Below the pieces are notes generated by a model, which worked only from the letters and a program-made list of their open reading frames with translations, had not been told where the DNA came from and ran no database searches. A program made the position numbers and the translations under genes. Positions 58,729 through 64,000 of a DNA stretch of 64,000 nt are shown one piece after another. Every line of letters begins with the position of its first letter. The stretch's first letter is position 1. Source of the stretch: an uncultured Oscillospiraceae bacterium (GTDB taxonomy: Bacteria > Bacillota > Clostridia > Oscillospirales > Oscillospiraceae). The DNA lies in NCBI GenBank assembly GCA_934589225.1, contig CAKTNS010000006.1:4395-68394 (forward strand), in the 5' to 3' direction.

Positions 58729-59190
58729 ATGCAGGAAGAAGTGGAACAGAGGGTCGTCACCCTCATCGTCAACTGCACCAAGCTGACAGAGCAGGAGCTG
58801 AGAAAAGCACTGGGGAAACTGCTTACGCACCTGAAAACCCAGCACCAAACCAAGCAGCCCCACGGCAAGATGACCGTCAAAAAGCTCGCCGCCCAGAATC
58901 GAGGCTTGCAGAGCGTGGAGGTCACAGACCAAAATATCGGCTCTTTCAACCGTATTGCCAGAAAGTACGGCATTGATTTTGCCCCTTTCAAGGCAAAGGG
59001 ACAGGATCGCTACCTGATTTTCTTCAAAAGTCAGGATGCCGATGCCATGACCGCCGCTTTCAAGGAGTACACAGAACAAATTGTGAATAAGAAATCCCGC
59101 CCCTCTATCCTTGCCAAGCTGGAACAGTTCAAGGCGCTGATTCAGTCCGCCGTGGTGGATCGGACAAAGAAAAAGGAGCTGGAACGGTGA
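58729..59190 (+). CDS. pcfB: PcfB-type conjugation protein (DUF3801)
   Basis: 153 residues behind AAAGGAGCG. Sequence VTLIVNCTKLTEQELRKALGKLL...GKMTVKKLAAQNRGLQSVEVTDQNIGSF...FNRIARKYGIDFAPFKAKGQ matches PcfB/DUF3801. These are small proteins that accompany the coupling protein and help recruit the relaxosome. Its stop overlaps the virD4 start (GTGA). Confidence 0.85.
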   Translation: MQEEVEQRVVTLIVNCTKLTEQELRKALGKLLTHLKTQHQTKQPHGKMTVKKLAAQNRGLQSVEVTDQNIGSFNRIARKYGIDFAPFKAKGQDRYLIFFKSQDADAMTAAFKEYTEQIVNKKSRPSILAKLEQFKALIQSAVVDRTKKKELER

Positions 59191-60980
59191 AACAGGTAAA
59201 CTGGAAGAAAGCACTTCTGCCAAATCTGCCCTATGTATTCATTGCGTTGCTCTGCACAAAGCTGGGGCAGGCCGCACGGCTGGCAACTGGTGCTGATTTT
59301 GCTGGAAAATTCCTGCATTTTCTGGAAGGGCTGTCAGATGCCTTTTCGGTTCCGCTGCCCAGCTTCCACCCAGTAGATCTTTGCGTCGGCATTGCCATCG
59401 CTGCAGCCATGCGGCTGGGTGTCTATGTGAAGGGCAAAAATGCCAAGAAGTTCCGGCACAACCAGGAGTACGGTTCTGCCCGGTGGGGAACCGCCACCGA
59501 CATTGCCCCTTACGTTGATCCGGCTTTTGAGAATAACATGATTCTCACCCAGACGGAAAGCCTGACCATGAACAACCGTCCCGCCGATCCCCGTACCGCA
59601 CGGAACAAAAACGTGCTGATTATCGGCGGTTCCGGCTCCGGTAAGACAAGGTTTTGGTTGAAACCCAATTTGATGCAGTGTACTTCCCAAAAGTACCCCG
59701 TCAGTTTCGTTGTCACCGATCCCAAAGGCGGTATTGTCAACGAGTGCGGAAAAATGCTTCTGCATTTTGGCTACCGGCTGAAAATTCTGAACACCATCAA
59801 CTTCAAAAAGTCCATGCACTATAACCCCTTCGCCTACATCCACAGTGAAAAGGATATTTTGAAAGTGGTGACTGCCCTGATCGCCAACACCAAGGGCGAG
59901 GGCAAAGCCGGGGACGACTTCTGGGTCAAGGCAGAAACCCTGCTGTACACTGCGCTCATCGGGTATATCCACTACGAGGCCCCGGTGGAGGAACAGAATT
60001 TCTCCACCCTCATTGAGTTTATCAATGCCATGGAGGTTCGGGAGGATGACGAGGAATTTCAGAATCCGGTAGACCTGATGTTCGCGGAGCTGGAAAAGGA
60101 AAAGCCCCAGCACTTCGCCGTCCGGCAGTATAAGAAATACAAATTAGCCGCCGGCAAAACAGCAAAGTCGATCTTGATTTCCTGCGGCGCACGGCTGGCT
60201 CCCTTCGACATTCAGGAGCTGCGTGACCTGACCGCCTATGATGAGCTGGAGCTGGACACCCTGGGAGACCGCAAGACAGCGCTGTTCATCATCATGTCGG
60301 ATACCGACGATACCTTCAATTTCCTAATTTCCCTGTGCTACACCCAGCTTTTCAACCTTCTCTGCGAGAAAGCTGACGATGTTTACGGCGGCCGACTTCC
60401 TGTTCATGTCCGCTGCCTCATTGACGAAGCGGCGAACATTGGTCAGATTCCAAGACTTGAAAAGCTGGTGGCAACCATCCGCTCCCGTGAGATTTCCTGC
60501 TGTCTGGTGCTGCAAGCTCAGTCCCAGCTCAAGGCAATCTATAAGGACAACGCCGACACCATCATCGGCAACATGGATACCTCCATCTTTCTGGGCGGCA
60601 AGGAGCCGACCACCTTGAAGGAACTATCTGCCGCACTTGGGAAAGAAACTGTGGATACCTACAATACCGGCGAAAGCCGAGGGCGGGAAACCTCCCACAG
60701 TCTAAACTATCAGAAGTTGGGCCGGGAGCTGATGAGCCAGGATGAGCTGGCAGTCATGGACGGCGGCAAGTGTATCTTGCAGCTGCGGGGTGTTCGCCCG
60801 TTCCTGTCCAACAAGTACGACATCACCAAGCATCCCAATTACAAATATACATCCGACTTTGACAAGAAAAACGCCTTGGACATAGAGCGTTTTCTGTCCC
60901 ACCACCTCCGACTGAAACCGGGCACAGTATGCGAGGTGTTTGAAGCAGATCCGTCCGGCTCCCTGCCTGATAAGCAGTAA
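59187..60980 (+). CDS. VirD4/TraG-type coupling ATPase
   Basis: GTG start 59187 overlaps the pcfB stop; 597 residues. Two N-terminal membrane helices (LPYVFIALLCTKLG, VDLCVGIAIAAAMRLG), Walker A IIGGSGSGKTRF (residues about 145-156), Walker B VRCLIDEAANIGQ (near 410) and downstream LQAQSQLKAIY. The coupling protein docks the relaxosome to the mating channel and pumps DNA. Normal length for the PcfC/TcpA-like Firmicute group. Confidence 0.93.
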   Translation: MKQVNWKKALLPNLPYVFIALLCTKLGQAARLATGADFAGKFLHFLEGLSDAFSVPLPSFHPVDLCVGIAIAAAMRLGVYVKGKNAKKFRHNQEYGSARWGTATDIAPYVDPAFENNMILTQTESLTMNNRPADPRTARNKNVLIIGGSGSGKTRFWLKPNLMQCTSQKYPVSFVVTDPKGGIVNECGKMLLHFGYRLKILNTINFKKSMHYNPFAYIHSEKDILKVVTALIANTKGEGKAGDDFWVKAETLLYTALIGYIHYEAPVEEQNFSTLIEFINAMEVREDDEEFQNPVDLMFAELEKEKPQHFAVRQYKKYKLAAGKTAKSILISCGARLAPFDIQELRDLTAYDELELDTLGDRKTALFIIMSDTDDTFNFLISLCYTQLFNLLCEKADDVYGGRLPVHVRCLIDEAANIGQIPRLEKLVATIRSREISCCLVLQAQSQLKAIYKDNADTIIGNMDTSIFLGGKEPTTLKELSAALGKETVDTYNTGESRGRETSHSLNYQKLGRELMSQDELAVMDGGKCILQLRGVRPFLSNKYDITKHPNYKYTSDFDKKNALDIERFLSHHLRLKPGTVCEVFEADPSGSLPDKQ

Positions 60981-61055
60981 CCATATTTAGATTCAGAGAA
61001 GTTCAACGTGAATGTGTCCCTTCCAAAATTTTACGATCTTTTGGAGGTACACAAT

Positions 61056-61274
61056 ATGGCATTTTTCAATTCCGCTATCGAAGTCTTGCAGACCCTGGTG
61101 GTTGCTCTGGGCGCTGGCCTGGGCGTTTGGGGTGCAATCAACCTGATGGAAGGTTACGGCAATGATAACCCCGGCGCAAAGAGCCAGGGCATGAAGCAGC
61201 TCATGGCGGGCGGTGGTGTGGCGATGATCGGCATTACCCTCGTTCCTCTGCTGTCCGGCCTGTTCTCTGCATAA
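61056..61274 (+). CDS. Maff2-family small membrane protein
   Basis: Start at ATG 61056 behind TTTGGAGG; 72 residues. Two hydrophobic helices: EVLQTLVVALGAGLGVWGAINLM and GGVAMIGITLVPLLSGLFSA, joined by GYGNDNPGAKSQG. Maff2 proteins lie between the coupling protein and channel genes in ICEs and may be VirB2-like channel/pilin components. A decayed copy lies at 53002. Confidence 0.85.
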   Translation: MAFFNSAIEVLQTLVVALGAGLGVWGAINLMEGYGNDNPGAKSQGMKQLMAGGGVAMIGITLVPLLSGLFSA

Positions 61275-61280
61275 CAACCG

Positions 61281-61316
61281 GCTCCCGCCTCCTTTGAGGT
61301 GGGAGCAATCCCATTT
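61281..61316 (+). terminator. Hairpin attenuator between Maff2 and adhesin genes
   Basis: GCTCCCGCCTC (61281-61291) pairs with GAGGTGGGAGC (61296-61306), with one mismatch, followed by AATCCCATTTTT. It lies directly upstream of the adhesin ribosome site and could reduce read-through. Confidence 0.7.
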
Positions 61317-61336
61317 TTAAGGAAGGAGAAAACACT

Positions 61337-64000
61337 ATGAAGCACTTTCGGAGCATCGTATCGCTCCTGCTGGTATTCGTGCTGTGCTTTGGAATGATTC
61401 CCTGCGCTTTTGCGGATGAAATCACCACACCAACAGTGCCACAGTCTGGCGAGGGTTCTGCTTCTGAAGCTGTCCCCCCTAATACAGACCAAACGCCACC
61501 GCCCGAAGAATCCGCAGCCCCGCCGGAAGAATCCACAGAACCACCATCCGAGGAGGCAACAGAGCCTATGGAGGAAGATCCTACTGATGAGACAACACTT
61601 CCGGAAGAATTGGACGATTTAGATTCAGACGACCGTCTCCTGGGTGCCGAAGCCTACGCCTCTACGCAAAAAAGTATCATGCTTTTCGATTTTGCGGACA
61701 ACGGCGACTACACGACCCGGCTGAACTACCAGGTGACTTGCGCCTATAAACCCAACGGCAGCGGCACCACCCGGACAGCCTATGTCAAGAACATGGGCTG
61801 GCACTTTGCGAGGTACGGCGGTGTTGCCCATGCGGATGAACCGCTGTACTGCATTGAGCCTTGGCGCAATTATGCGGCCAGCACCAGCGGGAACTCCGTG
61901 GACCGGGATGTAACATTGAATGGAAGCGGCAGTACAACCGGAAGCAACGTCTGGTATGCGCTGCCCTCCGCTCGGCGGGAGGCTATCGGGCTAATCCTTC
62001 TGTACAGTGACCAGCAGTGGAACCACTCCATCAGCGTTACATCAGTAAAGAAGGACAGCAATCCCAATGTACCCCTGCGGGTGGCAACGCAAATCCTGAT
62101 CTATGAAATTGTCTGCGGCCTGCGTGACCCCAGCAGCTTTAACCGGAACAGTTCCAACGAGTGTGGCACTTCCGGCGACGTGTTCTATGCCGCCGCTTCT
62201 GCCTCGGTGTCCGGGTTTAGCTCCTGCTACCACAGTCTGGTATCTGCGATTCAGTCTGCGAAAACCATTCCCAGCTTTTGCGGCAGTTCCAGCAGCAACG
62301 CACCTACGATTCAGCTCTCCGGGAATACCGGAAGTGCCTATGATTCTAATGGAGTGCTGTCGAATTTCAGCTTTTCCAATGGAAACGGTGCCCGCTTTTC
62401 TAAGAGTGGCAACACTTTGAATATCACGAAAACCGGGGATATTTCTGAATCTACGGTGTTCACCGCAACCCGGTATCTGCCCTCGGCATCCAATTCCAGC
62501 TACAATATCTGGTATATGTCGGGTTCCAGTTATCAGACGACCGTCTCCCTGTATAACGCTGGAAGCAGCGGGCTGAATGCCTATTTCAAAATCAAAGCAC
62601 CGTCTCTAGGAAATATCAGCCTGACCAAAACCACGGAAGATGGTCAGAATCTTTCCGGCTGGAAGTTTGGGATTTACAGCGATGCTGCCTGTGCCAATCT
62701 GGTATCCGGGCCGTACACCACCAATTCCAGCGGTAAACTCTCCGTAACGGAGTTGACCGCAGGCACTTACTACGTCAAGGAATTGGGTAACACAGATTCC
62801 AGCGTAGATGCCTTGTACAGCTGCGCCAGCACCAATCCCCAGCGGGTCACGATTGCCTCTGGACAGACGGCTTCTGTGAACTTTTACAACAAGAGAAACA
62901 CCGGAAGTGTCCAGCTAATGAAGAAAACCAATACGGGCGAAAATTTGGGTGGCTGGAAGATTGGCCTGTACACGGATTCTGCCTGTACCAAACCTGTTTC
63001 TGGGTCTCCATTCACCACCGGGGCAGATGGCACAGTAACGGTTTCTGGCTTGCAGAAAGGAACCTATTACGCCAAAGAGATTTCCACGGACGATCCCTAT
63101 TGGGAATTTGACACCGCCGTGAAGTCTGTAACGGTTGCCATTAGCAAGACCACAGAAGTCACCTTCACCAACACCCACTATGGGCGCATCGAAATCCGCA
63201 AGACCACCAACACCGGCAATCAGCTTGGTGGTTGGACATTCCGGGTGAGAGATTCCGAGGGCAATTCCTACGGAGACTTCACCACCGATGAAAACGGATA
63301 TGCCTGCACCCAAAATCTTCCGTTAGGGTGGTACACGGTTGTGGAGTTACCCACGGAGGATAATTATTGGCTGACCGAGCTGGGTTTCCACGATGTGACC
63401 GTGAAAGCCGGTGAAACCACCGTGGACACTTGGCTCAATAAGGAGCAGGGGCTGGTCTGGTTCTACAAAAAGACCAACACCGGGCAGTCCGTGGAAGGCT
63501 GGCATATTACTGTCTATTCGGACGAAGCCTGCACCCAGAAGGTTGGCACCCTTATCACCAATGCAGACGGTAAGGCGGGCTATTACCTTGACCCCGGCAT
63601 CTACTGGGCGAAGGAAACCGGCGACGAGCATGGTCGATTTGAGGACGAATACTGGATGGTGGACGAAACAGTCCACAAGTTTGAAATCAAGCCCCATGAG
63701 GATGTTTCCATCACCTTCACCAATGTCCAGTATGGCAGGCTGAAAATTTCCAAAACCGTGGAGGGCGGCGGTTCTGTGGAGGGCTGGCAGTTCAAAATTA
63801 CAGATGCCGAAGGAAAGGTTCTGGACGGTTCTCCCTTCGCCAGCAACAAGGACGGTATTATTCTGACCGGGAATCTGCTGCCCGGACAGTACACGGTAGA
63901 AGAACTGCTTCCCGAAAACAGTTTTTACCAATGCGTCAGTGAAAATCCACAGACCGTCACCGTAAAACAGGGTGAGATTACCGAAGTATCGTTCGTCAAC
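61337..64000 (+). CDS. Large thioester-domain/Cna-B adhesin (3' end outside window)
   Basis: ATG 61337 behind AAGGAGAAAA; open for 888 codons to the window edge. Order: signal peptide (to ...CAFA); a Pro/Glu/Thr-rich linker (residues 25-95); a thioester domain with the Cys in LYCIEPW (near 175) and Gln in VATQILIYEIV (near 253); then repeated Cna_B/SpaA-like domains, each of about 85 residues, beginning GNISLTKTTEDGQNLSGWKFGIYSD, GSVQLMKKTNTGENLGGWKIGLY and similar. Lysine/Asn/Glu positions could form isopeptide bonds. Thioester adhesins attach covalently to host targets; here it may aid mating-pair or surface contact. Confidence 0.85.
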   Translation, partial: MKHFRSIVSLLLVFVLCFGMIPCAFADEITTPTVPQSGEGSASEAVPPNTDQTPPPEESAAPPEESTEPPSEEATEPMEEDPTDETTLPEELDDLDSDDRLLGAEAYASTQKSIMLFDFADNGDYTTRLNYQVTCAYKPNGSGTTRTAYVKNMGWHFARYGGVAHADEPLYCIEPWRNYAASTSGNSVDRDVTLNGSGSTTGSNVWYALPSARREAIGLILLYSDQQWNHSISVTSVKKDSNPNVPLRVATQILIYEIVCGLRDPSSFNRNSSNECGTSGDVFYAAASASVSGFSSCYHSLVSAIQSAKTIPSFCGSSSSNAPTIQLSGNTGSAYDSNGVLSNFSFSNGNGARFSKSGNTLNITKTGDISESTVFTATRYLPSASNSSYNIWYMSGSSYQTTVSLYNAGSSGLNAYFKIKAPSLGNISLTKTTEDGQNLSGWKFGIYSDAACANLVSGPYTTNSSGKLSVTELTAGTYYVKELGNTDSSVDALYSCASTNPQRVTIASGQTASVNFYNKRNTGSVQLMKKTNTGENLGGWKIGLYTDSACTKPVSGSPFTTGADGTVTVSGLQKGTYYAKEISTDDPYWEFDTAVKSVTVAISKTTEVTFTNTHYGRIEIRKTTNTGNQLGGWTFRVRDSEGNSYGDFTTDENGYACTQNLPLGWYTVVELPTEDNYWLTELGFHDVTVKAGETTVDTWLNKEQGLVWFYKKTNTGQSVEGWHITVYSDEACTQKVGTLITNADGKAGYYLDPGIYWAKETGDEHGRFEDEYWMVDETVHKFEIKPHEDVSITFTNVQYGRLKISKTVEGGGSVEGWQFKITDAEGKVLDGSPFASNKDGIILTGNLLPGQYTVEELLPENSFYQCVSENPQTVTVKQGEITEVSFVN

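Larger units (their letters stand above)
54700..64000 (+). mobile_element. Second integrative conjugative element, upstream part (runs off window)
   Basis: Co-oriented genes ParB, DUF5720-type, DUF6017-type, PcfB, VirD4 coupling protein, Maff2 and adhesin form the first half of a Tn1549/CTn-like transfer module. The window's left edge shows the second half of such a module (NlpC/P60, DUF4315, DUF4366, TopB, ArdA) from the other element. The left boundary is uncertain and may coincide with the tRNA-Thr scar. Confidence 0.75.

Overview
The window reads as chromosome plus conjugative elements of a gut-type Clostridia bacterium, most likely Oscillospiraceae/Ruminococcaceae. The grounds are the GC-rich, Clostridia-style purine operon with preQ1 and ZTP riboswitches, strong AAGGAGG ribosome sites, standard stop codons, and two conjugative modules of the Tn1549/CTn kind (Maff2, VirD4/TraG, PcfB, NlpC/P60, DUF4315, DUF4366, TopB, ArdA). 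Family names come from reading protein motifs, not from database searches.

Region A (1 to about 30,845) is the downstream part of one integrative conjugative element (ICE) whose left end lies outside the window. It starts with the tail of the transfer module (NlpC/P60 peptidase, DUF4315, DUF4366, topoisomerase III) and two tandem ArdA-type antirestriction fusions. Its cargo is: a two-gene Gabija antiphage system (7.2-10.9 kb) closed off by terminators; a mobilisation module on the minus strand (MobC, MOBP-type relaxase, candidate oriT; 11.0-13.4 kb); and an AT-richer block (13.6-22.7 kb) with a VanZ-like protein, a secreted protein and a complete agr-type quorum-sensing locus (AgrC, AgrA, AgrD, AgrB). 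Next comes an export/envelope cassette (19.8-27.6 kb): peptidoglycan-binding exoprotein, lipoprotein, two ABC permeases, one intact and one degenerate ABC ATPase, a large surface protein and a MacB-like membrane protein. The element ends with a sigma-like factor, a helix-turn-helix protein, a gene-free highly structured segment, a TnpW-like ORF and a large serine recombinase, next to the terminator of a tRNA-Pro gene.

Region B (about 30.85 to 51.3 kb) is ordinary chromosome. It has tRNA-Pro(TGG), a preQ1-controlled queT, and a ZTP-riboswitch-led purine operon purE-purF-purM-purN-purO-AICAR formyltransferase-purD-purL. These are followed by a leucine-rich surface protein, an MBOAT/DltD-like envelope-modification pair, HU plus an S4 protein, rpsF-ssb-rpsR, and a copper-type HMA/SafE/cupredoxin fusion with a DUF2318 lipoprotein. 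The purine set is notable for splitting PurH into two proteins and for a PurF that lacks the usual N-terminal cysteine.

Region C (about 51.3 to 54.4 kb) is a scrap heap of mobile DNA: a zeta-like toxin/antitoxin pair, a broken Maff2 gene, a membrane protein/XRE pair, the C-terminal end of a tyrosine integrase, and the 3' half of a tRNA-Thr with its terminator (an attachment-site scar).

Region D (about 54.7 kb to the end) is the upstream part of a second ICE of the same general type as region A: ParB, small DUF proteins, a DUF6017-type replication/HTH protein, PcfB, the VirD4 coupling protein, Maff2 and a very large thioester/Cna-B adhesin cut by the window edge. Several genes here are preceded by a strong hairpin plus T-run placed just upstream of the ribosome site, a recurring architecture that looks regulatory.
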